Shown: positions 56,301 through 64,000 of the stretch, piece after piece
Position numbering within the stretch: the first letter of the stretch is position 1
Layout: the number at the start of each line of letters is the position of its first letter
Assembly (NCBI RefSeq): GCF_020536995.1
Contig: NC_068360.1
Location: forward strand, 85,786,872-85,850,871
DNA length: 64,000 nt
Direction of reading: 5' to 3'
Source of the DNA: Dreissena polymorpha
Lineage: Eukaryota > Mollusca > Bivalvia > Myida > Dreissenidae
Notes under the pieces: model-generated
Databases searched by the model: none
What the model was told of the DNA's origin: nothing
What the model saw: only the letters and a program-made list of their open reading frames with translations
Translations under genes and position numbers: made by a program

Positions 56301-59300
56301 TTCATTTCAGGTTGTTTTTGCACTAGGATCCTTTGCGAACAAGTACTGGCTGATGTGTGCTGGGAGATTTATATTTGGGTAACTAAGTCTTAACATTTAT
56401 ATTTGATAAACACAGTTTTCCCAATTAATTTTGGGTAACACAGTCTTCACTTTTACGCTTGAGAATACAGTCTTCACATATATATTTTGGGTTGCAGTTT
56501 TCACATTTATATTTAGGGTGGCAGTCTTCACATTTATATTTAGGGTGGCATTCTTCACATTTCTATTTTAGGAAAGCAGTTTTCACATTTCTATTTAGGG
56601 TGAGAGTCTTCACATTTATATTTACTATTTAGGGCAACAATCTTCACATTTATATTTGGGGAATGCAGTCTTTACATTTCTATTTGTGGTGGCAGTCTCC
56701 ACATTTTTATTTGGGGTGGCAGACCTGTCTTCACATTTCTATTTGGGGAATGCAGTTTTCAAATTTCTATGTGGGGAATGCAGTCTACACATTTATATTT
56801 AAGGTGGCAGTCTTCACATTTCTATTTGGGGAATGCAGTCTTCACATTTATATTTGGGGATGTCAGTCTTTAGATTTCTATTTGGGTAGTGCAGTCTTCA
56901 CATTTCTATTTGGGAAATGCAGTTTTCGCATTTATATTTGGGGTGGCAGTCTTCACATTTGTATTTGGGGAATGCAGTCTTCACAGTTTTATTTGGAGAA
57001 TGCAGTCTTCAATTTTTTATTTGGGGAATGCAGTTGTAACATTTCTAGTTTGTAGAATGCAATCTTCACATTTCTGTTTGGGGAATGCAGTCTTCACATT
57101 TATATTTATGGAATGCAGTCTTCACTTTTATATTTTGGGAATGCAATCTTCACGTTTCTATTTGGGGAATGCAATCCTCACATTTTTTGGGGGGGAATGC
57201 ACTCTTCATATTAATATTTAGGGTAGCAGTCTTTACATTTATATAAAGGGAATGCAGTCTTCACTTTTATATTTAGGGTATGTGGTCTTCACATTTATGA
57301 TTTGGGAATGCAATCTTCACATTTATATTTGGGGTGGCAGTCATCACATTTCTATTTTAGGAATGCAGTCTTCACATTTATATTTAGGGTGGCAGTCTTC
57401 ACATTTCTCTTTGGGGCATGCAGTCTTCATGTTAAGATTTAGGTTGGCAGTCTTCACATTTATATTTTGGGTGGCAGTCTAAACATTTCTTTTTGGGGAA
57501 TGCAGTCTTCACATTTATATTTTGGGGGGGGGGGGGGGCAATCTTCACATTTATATTAGGGTGGCAGTCTTCAACTTATTATTTGGGGAATGCAGTCTTC
57601 ACATTTCTATTTTGGGTGGCAGACTTCACATTTATATTTAGGGAATGCAGTCTTCACATTTATGTTTTGGGGTGGCGGTCTCAATATTATTTAATTTTTA
57701 TATTTGCGGAATGCAGTCTTTACATTAAATGTGAGTTATGCTGTTCACATTTATATTTGGTTAACACAGTCATTACATATTTGGGTAACAATCTTCAGAT
57801 ATATGGGTAAGTCTTCACCTTTATATTTGCATAATGCAGTCTTCACATTTATTTATTACTAGACTAAGCTGTATTATTTGGCTTACTGTTGAGAATTTAA
57901 AATGGTGTTGCAAGTTAACCCGTAACAAACAAATAGGGAAAAATAAGATCGTAAAACGCTGAAGTTGGGTAAATTCGCGTAATGAAATCATTAGATAAGG
58001 AATTATGGGTCTTTTTAATTGCTTAGTATAAATGGCACAAACCTATTTAAATATTTATTTACATTCATTTTGGCTTTAAATGCTCAGTTTCAGTGCTCAT
58101 TTTATGTGTTCACTTGAAGATAATTCGGCAAAAATGTTTTAATGCCCCCGGATCGAATGATGGGGGGTATATTGTTTTTGGTCTATCTGTCTGTCTGTCT
58201 GTTATTCTGTGGAAAACTTTCACCTTGGTTAAAGTTTTGCAATATTGAATAACTTGCAATATTGAAGATAGCGACTTGATATTTGGCATGCATGTGTATC
58301 TCATGCAGCTGCACATTTTGAGTGGTGAAAGGTCAAGGTCATTCTTCAAGGTCAAAGGTCAAATATATGACTTCAAAGCAGGGTCAAAACCTTAACCTTG
58401 GTCATAACTTTTGCAATATTGAAGATAGCAACTTTATATTTGGCATGCGTGTGTATCTCTTGGAGCTGCACATTTTGAGTGGTGAAGGGTCAAGGTCAAG
58501 GTCATCCTTCAAGGTCAAAGGTCAAATTTATAGCGTTCAAGTGGCGCAATAGGGGGCATTGTGTTTCGGACAAACACATCTCTTGTTTCATTTTGGGAAT
58601 TTTCAGATGGAAATACAATTTGGATTTTTTTTAGTTTTTTCTCAATTGGGAAAGTACCTTTAACAGGTACTTTACAAAGAAGAAACAAAATCACTGATTT
58701 GTCCTGGCCATGTGTTATTACAATTTTTTGTTTCCAAAGAGCATTGATCCACAGCTACTGTATTTCCTTTAATCATTTACATGCATGTATATTAATAAGA
58801 GAAGATTAGATCTTCGTAAATAAAGAATTTCTTTTCACACGCGGGAACTGGAATGAGGTAGTTGGCATACCCTTCTGTTAAAGAAAAGGTCAGCAGTGTT
58901 TTGTGATTGAAGATGAGTGTCATTTTATGACAGAATTTTATATGTTGATATTCGTAAATTCTATTTTGGAAAAGACCAATGTACCGCAATAATTATATAG
59001 AATAGATGCAGTTCAACGATGCAATTATTGACGAAAAATTAGCCATGAATGTTTTTTTTTTAAAGAATTCATCCACAGAAATATGTATAAATATGATTAA
59101 GGTTAGCATTATTTGTTTTTCTTCATTCTTCACATTCAGCTCTGTTTTTTTATTTTGTTTATTTCAATATTGCTTATATACTTGCTTTGCGATAAAATAC
59201 CGTACCTATTGTATTTTGAATAATAAAAACCATGTAAGAGAAAAACAGTGTTAAACTTCTGTCTCCATGTTCACAAACTTTTACATTATTTATCACAAAT

Positions 59301-62300
59301 ACTAGGCAAAATAAATAAGAGTCAGTTGGACCTATATCTTGATTTTTAGCTCAGCTGTTTTTGGAGAAAACCCGAGGTATTGTCATAGCCAGCTTGTCGT
59401 GTCGTCCGCTGTCCACCGTCAGCCGTCCGCCTTAGGCGTCGTGCTTTAACCTTTACATTGGCTCTAAAATCAAAGTGCTTCCACATACAACTTAAAAACT
59501 TCATATGTAAATGCACCTTGATGAGTTCTACACGCCACACCCATTTTTGGGTCACTAGGTCAAAGGTCAAGGTCACTGTGACCTCTAAAAATTTAAAAAA
59601 ACAAACAAACTCTGACAAGCTTTCGCAGCCGAGCGTGGTACCCGTTATGCGGTGCTCTTGTTATATTCCTCCTAATGTATCAATACATGCTTATATATAG
59701 GATAGATAAATGAATACCAGATATCATAACATTCATAGAAGCTAAAAAAGCTGCAATGATATGAGATGTGTTAATATAATGCACTGGTATCAGATTCCAT
59801 CAAAAATGATTGTCTTTTAAATAACTTGATTATAAATTTCACCTTATTAAAAATCTCATTTTAACCCATTCATGCCTAGCGTCCTGAAAAAAGGACATTG
59901 CAAACAGTGTAATGTCAACCACGATGGGATGGTGTGGCGTCTCATCTGTGTCTGCACTGTTTGCTTAAAGGAATTTCAGTAAGTAATATTCTAAATATAG
60001 AAATAAATATACTTGACATCCCTAATTTTGGAAATAAATTGATCCAGTTTAGAAGGATGGGAGAGTCCACTAGGCATAAATGGGTTAATTCAATTGAGCT
60101 CACTCTGGGAAAACAGGGCATAATTTATTTGTGTAATCCCAGATAAGGCTGGGCAGTCAGCACCCGATAATCAGGAATCACACTTTCTGCTGTTATGGTA
60201 TTTTTTCTTTAAGGAAGTCTCTTCTAAGCAAAAAGCAAATCTAGGCAGAGAGTGTCGTCCCTGGTTAGCCTGTGCAGACTCCACTGTCTAATCTGGGACG
60301 ACACATTAAGCCCAGTTTTATTGTTAACTCATTTGATCATTCCTACTGCAGAATTGGCGGTGAGTCCCTCGCAGTGGCACAGAACACGTATGCTGTGAAA
60401 TGGTTTCAAGGGAGGGAACTCAACATGGTGTTTGGACTGCAGCTGAGCTTTTCTAGAGTGGTGGGTCCTTATTTTGTCTTCATCATATGTCAGCCCTGAT
60501 AAAAAGATTTAACTTGTTTCTAGCATAGCTGGTAGTAAATCCCTACTGACATTTCACTACACATGATGTACCCAATATAAATATTACTATAATGTATAAA
60601 TCTTATTTGTTTGCTTTTCTTAATTTTTTTATGTAAACCAATAGTCATGTAATAATAAGAAAATAAGAGAAGTCACTAACCTTAACAGATGAAAGGATTC
60701 CATTCAAGATAGCAAAGTAAAAAAATGACTGTGATAAAATGATCCCATTTCAAGGCAGCACAGTAAACATAATGCGATATGTGGATCCCCTGTCATGGTT
60801 GAGCACTCAAGTGATGCAATATTTTGTTACCATTTCATATTGTGACATATTGATTCCATTTTACGTAAGCACAGTAAATGGGATGTGGTATTATGATCCT
60901 ATATGACAGTGAACATGACTATAACTAATTGATCCCATTTCTATGTTGCATCCAAAGTCAGTGAAGCACGGTGAACATGATTTTGCTATGTTGATCCTTA
61001 TTTAAGGTACGATGATGATTGTTAACATTTTTAGCTGGACTATTATATATGAAATATATATAGTAGAGCTATCCTACTCACCCGGCGTGGGCGTCTGAGT
61101 CTGCGTCTGCGTTACCGTGCAAATGTTAAAGTTTTCGTACTACCCCAAATATTTTCTTTGTCCTTTCACATATTGCTTTCATATTTTGCATACTTGTTTA
61201 CCAACATGACCCCAACCTATAAACAAGAGCAGACAACTCTATTAAGCATTTTGTCATAATTATGGCCCCTTTTCCACTTAGAATATGCAGCAAATGTTAA
61301 AGTTTTCGTTCTACCCCATTTATTATGCCCCCCTTCGAAGAAGAGGGGGTATATTGCTTTGCTCATGTCGGTCGGTCTGTCGGTCTGTCCGTCCACCAGG
61401 TGGTTGTCAGACGATAACTCAAGAACGCTTAGGCCTAGGATCATGAAACTTCATAGGTACATTGATCATGACTCACAGATGACCCCTATTGATTTTAAGG
61501 TCACTAGGTCAAAGGTCAAGGTCACTGTGACCCGAAATAGTAAAATGGTTTCCGGATGATAATTCAAGAACGCTTATGACTAGGATCATGAAACTTCATA
61601 GGTATTGATCATGACTAGCAGATGACCCCTATTTGATTTTCAGGTCACTAGGTCAAAGGTCAAGGTCACGGTGACCCGAAATAGTAAAATGGTTTCCGGA
61701 TGATAATTCAAGAACCCTTATGCCTCGGATCATGAAACTTGATAGGTAGATTGATCATGACTAGCAGATGACCCCTATTGATTTTCAGGTCACTAGGTCA
61801 AAGGTCAAGGTCACAGTGACCCGAAATGGTAAAATGGTTTCCGGATGATAACTCAAGAACGCTTATGCCTAGGATCATGAAACTTGATAGGTACATTGAT
61901 CATGACTGGCAGATGACCCCTATTGATTTTCAGGTCACTAGGTCAAAGGTCAAGGTCACAGTGACCCGAAATAGTAAAATGGTTTCCTGATGATAACTCA
62001 GGAAAGCTTATGGCTAGGATCATGAAACTTCATAGGTACATTGATCATGACTCGCAGATGACCCCTATTGATTTTCAGGTCACTAGGTCAAAGGTCAAGG
62101 TCACAGTGACAAAAAACATATTTACAAAATGGCTGTCACTACAACTTAGAGCCCATATGGGGGGCATGCATGTTTTACAAACAGCCCTTGTTTTCATTGT
62201 CACTTGACATATTGCTTTGATATTTTGCATACTTGTTTACCAACATCACCCCAACCTATAAACAAGAGCAGACAACTCTATCAAGCATTTTGTCATAATT

Positions 62301-63599
62301 ATTGACCCTTTTATACTTAGGATATGCATATTATTGATAAATCTATGTTAAAGTTTGCGTACTACCCCAAATATTTCCTATATCCTTTGACATATTGCTT
62401 TTATATGTTGCATACTTGTTTACCAACATGACCCCAACCTATAAACAAGAGCAGACCACTGTATCAAGCATTTTGACATAATTATGGCTCCTTTTACACT
62501 TAGATAATTGAACATTTTGCTTAAATTGCCATAACTTCTTTATTTATGATCACATTTTATTATTACTTTGACAAAACAACACTTACCTGAATACCACAAT
62601 GGATTCCACCCAAACAATACCCCACGCCCCTACCAGAATCCCTTCCCCCCAACCTCATCCCCCCAATTTTTTTTTAAACATCATCTAATAAATTACCACA
62701 CCCCACATTATACCCCTCTCTCACCCCCACCCCCCCTACCCCCCCACACCCCTACCCCCCACCCCCCACCCAATTTTTTTTCAACTTCAACATCATCTAA
62801 TAAATTACCACACCCCACATTATACCCCCCTCTCATCCCCCAACCCCCTACCCCCCCCACCCCCCCCAAAAAAAAATAAATTGAAACATTTTTTTTAACA
62901 TCATCTAATAAATTACCCCACCCCACATTATACCCCCCTCTCACACCCCCCTACCCCCCTCCCAATTTTTTTTTATTTTTAAACATCATCTAATAAATTA
63001 CCACACCCCTTATTATACCCCCCTCTCACCCCCTACCCCCCCCCCCCCTACCCAACCCTAACCCCCCCCCCCCCCCCCAATTTTTTTTATTTTTTTTTTC
63101 CTTTTTTTATTTTTGAAAGATCGTCTAATAAATTATTGAATATGAACAATTTCCCCATGATGGCTTACGTTATACTGTCAAGCACTCGAATAGTCGAGCG
63201 CGCTGTCCTCTGGCAGCTCTTGTTGACATTCTGATCCCATATTAGTTTAGCACAATATGCTATTCCAATCTTGTCGCACAGTAGCACAGTTTATATAATG
63301 TGCTATTCGGATCTTGTTGCAGGGTAGCATAGTTAATATGAAGTGCTATTTTGATAAAGTTGCAGGGTAGCGTAGTCAATATAATGTGCCATGTAGATCT
63401 TGTTGCAGGGTAGCTTTTTATCACAGTAAATGTCATGTGCTGTTCTGATGTTGTTTCATGGTAGCAAAGTAAACATTAATTAATATTCTGATCTTGTTTC
63501 AGGGTAGCACTGTGAATATGAATGTAATGCAGCCTCTGTACACCTTCATAGAGAAGTGGTCTACAGGATACAAGTGCCTGGGAATTGCACTGCTTGTTG
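53176..63599 (+). CDS. MFSD1: MFSD1, lysosomal dipeptide transporter (exons 1-5, continues past window)
   Basis: The model joins 53176-53329, 55474-55682, 56311-56378, 60352-60460 and 63503-63599, all GT-AG. It gives the first 212 residues of a protein that is about 465 residues in human. Residues 7-12 (EKTPLI) fit the acidic dileucine lysosomal sorting signal. Then come TM1 (YLILIIMCFLSFGSYFCY), the family-typical FCYDNPAALQ, YAWYSWPNVILCFFGGFLID with the MFS loop motif GGFLIDRVMGVRLG, QVVFALGSF, RFIFGIGGESLAVAQNTYAV and FGLQLSFSRVGSTVNMN, which is near-identical to vertebrate MFSD1. In mammals MFSD1 exports dipeptides from lysosomes together with GLMP. Tandem arrays derived from its own exon edges occupy introns 3 and 4. 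The six or more TM helices of the C-terminal half are outside the window. Confidence 0.95.
53560..54290 (+). repeat. GC-rich degenerate minisatellite in MFSD1 intron 1
   Basis: It is built from about 25-30 irregular units of 20-30 bp around GAGCCCTGGTT, CCCGGTTCATCCCGG and GTAGAGCTACGG. Markedly GC-richer than its surroundings and partly self-complementary (CCGGxxGAGC / GCTCxxCCGG). Confidence 0.75.
54291..55019. other. MFSD1 intron 1, remainder
   Basis: No coding or RNA feature seen. Confidence 0.45.
55020..55415. mobile_element. TIR element related to 36052-36476, with a nested repeat
   Basis: The left end TTGGCTCAGGTACTACTTA and right end TAAGTAGTACCTGAGT match the ends of 36052-36476 in arrangement. 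Inside, at about 55190-55380, lies a variant of the TTAA-ended repeat starting TTTAACTCTTTCAGTGCTGG and ending GCATGCAAAGGGTTAA. The host element was therefore present before the inner one landed. Confidence 0.7.
55190..55380 (+). mobile_element. Variant of the TTAA-ended MITE-like repeat (nested)
   Basis: The central stem keeps GATGAGACGCCAC / GTGGCGTCTCATC. The outer stem is replaced by TTGGATTC / GGATCCAA, paired again but with a different sequence from 49333-49394. The termini are TTTAACTCTTTCAG and AAAGGGTTAA. Confidence 0.7.
55474..55682 (+). CDS. MFSD1: MFSD1 exon 2
   Basis: Acceptor GTTTGCAG, donor GGACAG|GTACGT, phase 0 at the 3' side. It encodes the end of TM1, the FCYDNPAALQDNMTRDL luminal segment (with an N-glycosylation sequon NMT), TM2 with the MFS loop motif and TM3 (LGAVIFSLFVTAGQ). 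Confidence 0.95.
55745..55905 (+). repeat. Dispersed repeat (CACAGGCTAGTCAGGGATGA family)
   Basis: Two half-units with CACAGGCTxxTxxGGGAxxACACTTT resemble the segment at about 60145-60320. It lies in MFSD1 intron 2. No protein. Confidence 0.65.
56311..56378 (+). CDS. MFSD1: MFSD1 exon 3
   Basis: 68 bases, acceptor TTCATTTCAG, donor ATTTGG|GTAACT, phase 2. It encodes VVFALGSFANKYWLMCAGRF and IFG, part of TM3-TM4. Its last 15 bases plus the donor are the apparent seed of the minisatellite that follows immediately. Confidence 0.93.
56379..57855 (+). repeat. Minisatellite derived from the MFSD1 exon 3 / intron 3 junction
   Basis: Roughly 50 units of 26-34 bp follow two main forms: TTTATATTTGGGGTGGCAG or TTCTATTTGGGGAATGCAG, each joined by TCTTCACA. 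The first unit is the exon edge itself, AGATTTATATTTGG|GTAACT, then AAGTCTTAACATTTATATTTG. Units near both edges (about 56432 and 57760-57790) still carry GGGTAAC as in the true donor. G-runs vary from 3 to 13. Several frames of 75-130 codons stay open through the array and are not genes. Confidence 0.85.
57856..58140 (+). other. MFSD1 intron 3, non-repetitive part
   Basis: Nothing recognised. Confidence 0.45.
58141..58590 (+). repeat. Bivalve-type repeat (TTTGCAATATTGAAGATAGC family)
   Basis: It opens with ATGCCCCCGG...GGGGGGTATATTG and a CTGTCTGTCTGTCTGT tract. Two units of about 180 bp follow (GCAATATTGAAGATAGC, GCTGCACATTTTGAGTGGTG, TCAAGGTCAAAGGTCAA), and it closes with ATAGGGGGCATTGTG and CATCTCTTGTTTC. 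Confidence 0.8.
58591..59344 (+). other. MFSD1 intron 3, AT-rich part
   Basis: No supported feature. Confidence 0.4.
59345..59665 (+). repeat. Bivalve-type repeat (CGAGCGTGGTACCCG end)
   Basis: It opens with TAGCTCAGCTGTTTTTGGAG and a pyrimidine-rich GTCGTCCGCTGTCCACCGTC, runs through one body unit with GTCACTAGGTCAAAGGTCAA, and closes with GAGCGTGGTACCCGTTATGC and GGTGCTCTTGTTAT. Confidence 0.75.
59861..60088 (-). mobile_element. TTAA-ended MITE-like repeat, inverse copy
   Basis: 228 bp lie in MFSD1 intron 3 between TTAACCCATTCATGCCTAGC and GGCATAAATGGGTTAA. The central stem is partly degraded here (GATGGGATGGTGTGGCGTCT). Confidence 0.75.
60145..60320 (-). repeat. Dispersed repeat related to 55745-55905
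   Basis: Carries AGCCTGTGCAGACTCCACTG, AATCTGGGACGACACATTAA and TTTAAGGAAGTCTCTTCTA. The phrases are matched in part at 55745-55905. Confidence 0.6.
60352..60460 (+). CDS. MFSD1: MFSD1 exon 4
   Basis: Acceptor CCTACTGCAG, donor AGAGTG|GTGGGT. It encodes GIGGESLAVAQNTYAVKW, the most conserved stretch of MFSD1, then FQGRELNMVFGLQLSFSRV. Donor choice follows the phase 0 join to GSTVNMN in exon 5. Confidence 0.93.
60690..61015 (+). repeat. Diverged array related to the MFSD1 exon 5 acceptor units
   Basis: Five to six irregular units of about 43-60 bp start GATCCCATTTC or GATCCTATAT and contain AGCACAGTAAACATAATG or near variants. They share spacing and phrases with the units at 63215-63502, so the array was probably continuous before other repeats expanded or inserted at 61030-63150. 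Confidence 0.6.
61030..62560 (+). repeat. Tandem repeat (CATACTTGTTTACCAACATG units) split by an insertion
   Basis: Three units with TTTTGCATACTTGTTTACCA, ACCCCAACCTATAAACAAGA and AAGCATTTTGTCATAATTAT occur at about 61165-61275, 62210-62305 and 62395-62500. The element at 61323-62193 lies between the first and second. Confidence 0.75.
61323..62193 (+). repeat. Full-length bivalve-type element with DR1 and GGTCAnnnTGACC units
   Basis: 871 bp open with TATGCCCCCCTTCGAAG...GAGGGGGTATATTG, then GTCGGTCGGTCTGTCGGTCT, followed by five units of about 146 bp and the close GCCCATATGGGGGGCATGCA and ACAAACAGCCCTTGT. Each unit holds AGGTCAAAGGTCAAGGTCAC; four continue to GGTCAnnnTGACC. Reverse-orientation relatives are at 5278-6105 and 8458-9140. 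No protein is encoded. Confidence 0.85.
62561..63120 (+). repeat. C-rich / T-rich tandem repeat
   Basis: About four to five units of 110-125 bp combine ACATCATCTAATAAATTACC, CACACCCCACATTATACCCC and long C-runs followed by T-runs or A-runs. Homopolymers are prone to slippage and sequencing error, so unit lengths are uncertain. Confidence 0.8.
63215..63502 (+). repeat. Tandem 43-bp array derived from the MFSD1 intron 4 / exon 5 junction
   Basis: Six units precede the real exon, each like GATCTTGTTGCAGGGTAGCA followed by TAGTTAATATGAAGTGCTAT. The seventh is the true acceptor, GATCTTGTTTCAG|GGTAGC, followed by ACTGTGAATATGAATGT. Three decoys keep CAG|GGTAGC. Two read GSIVNMKC and GSVVNIMC where the true exon reads GSTVNMNV. 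Unit length is 43 bp in most. Confidence 0.85.
63503..63599 (+). CDS. MFSD1: MFSD1 exon 5 (last in window)
   Basis: 97 bases follow acceptor GATCTTGTTTCAG, donor GTTG|GTGAGA in phase 1. It encodes GSTVNMNVMQPLYTFIEKW and then GYKCLGIALLV. The acceptor is chosen over the upstream look-alikes because only this copy has the conserved continuation and a donor. Confidence 0.92.
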
Positions 63600-64000
63600 G
63601 TGAGACCACTAAATATACAATCACTCCCATCACTAGAGGGATAAAATCAGATCTTCAGAATCAAGGGGAAAAACAATTGACCTGGAATTCACTGATCAAT
63701 TAAAACTCAAAAAAGGAAGAACTTGAGTCAAATAAATTTTGTATTTTTCCTTGCTAAATCCTCTGTAAAATTTTAGTTGAGGTGAAAGCATGAAAAAGTT
63801 CCAAATTAGAATATGATGTGAACACTATTTTTGAGTGCCTTTTAAGTATGCAAACAACAACAAAATTAAGATGATTCAATGTTTATTCTAACAACACCAG
63901 TAAGAAAGCTTCAATTAACCAATAATTTTTAACCCTATCCCTCTTAAACCATAATTCTTCTTTTTTTAGCTTGACTATTCACCAAATATTACCAGCTACA
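63600..64000 (+). other. Start of MFSD1 intron 5
   Basis: No exon or repeat recognised. The gene continues beyond the window. Confidence 0.5.

Noticed and set aside
56663-57810. Open frames of 75-130 codons with repeated aromatic motifs (like a repeat protein)
   Set aside because: They follow the minisatellite unit in several frames and lie inside an MFSD1 intron. They are a by-product of units without stops.
61359-61559. Frame starting MLMSVGLSVCPSTRW
   Set aside because: The GTCGGTCGGTC tract and repeat unit read through. The same words recur in every copy of the repeat.
62568-62944. Pro-rich and Gly-rich frames on the two strands
   Set aside because: They are C-run and T-run repeats, not genes.

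Overview
This is an AT-rich eukaryotic genomic window with spliced genes, GT-AG introns and a very high load of interspersed and tandem repeats. The repeat families, protein families and gene density point to a bivalve mollusc. Particularly telling are repeats that contain GGTCAAGGTCA-type runs, end in GTCCGTCC/GACAGACA tracts and close with a CCCC...GGGG hairpin. A heterodont such as a Dreissena-like mussel is plausible, but this is inference and the species cannot be read from the sequence alone.

Three host genes can be modelled from splice sites, phase and homology. (1) On the + strand at 22319-27379, a four-exon gene encodes a 606-residue protein: two divergent macrodomains joined by a linker of about 220 residues carrying about a dozen Y-x-x-x motifs that resemble SH2-binding sites. 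(2) On the - strand from 49697 down to about 41788, a four-exon gene encodes a small secreted EF-hand protein made of a duplicated module of about 56 residues. A + strand LINE of about 4.7 kb lies in its intron 2. (3) On the + strand from 53176 past the window end, the first five coding exons of MFSD1 encode a lysosomal major-facilitator dipeptide transporter, with a CLEAR-like E-box 45 bp upstream of the start codon and an N-terminal acidic dileucine signal.

The rest is mostly transposon-derived. 1-22 kb holds bivalve-type tandem repeat elements, a hAT-type MITE with 8-bp target duplications (6363-7104), a 29-bp minisatellite with a recent duplication of about 567 bp (11880-13304), and two long near-perfect hairpins (19586-19750, 20754-20900). 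30-38 kb holds three elements with terminal inverted repeats. One of these (30336-31193) is flanked by TTAA and carries a recognisable tRNA-Ser(AGA)-like sequence. 43.2-48.1 kb is the LINE, and 52.0-53.0 kb is a decayed CR1/Jockey-like RT fragment.

The most unusual pattern is that exon-intron junctions have been amplified in tandem in two of the three genes. The 3' end of MFSD1 exon 3 with its splice donor seeds a minisatellite of about 1.5 kb filling the start of intron 3. The acceptor and start of MFSD1 exon 5 are repeated about six times just upstream of the real exon. The acceptor half of EF-hand exon 3 is present in three tandem copies, one of which still has an intact acceptor and an open frame ending at a stop. 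Together these make a dense set of decoy splice sites. A second theme is that a bivalve repeat (61323-62193) carries repeated perfect DR1 and GGTCAnnnTGACC nuclear-receptor half-site arrangements.
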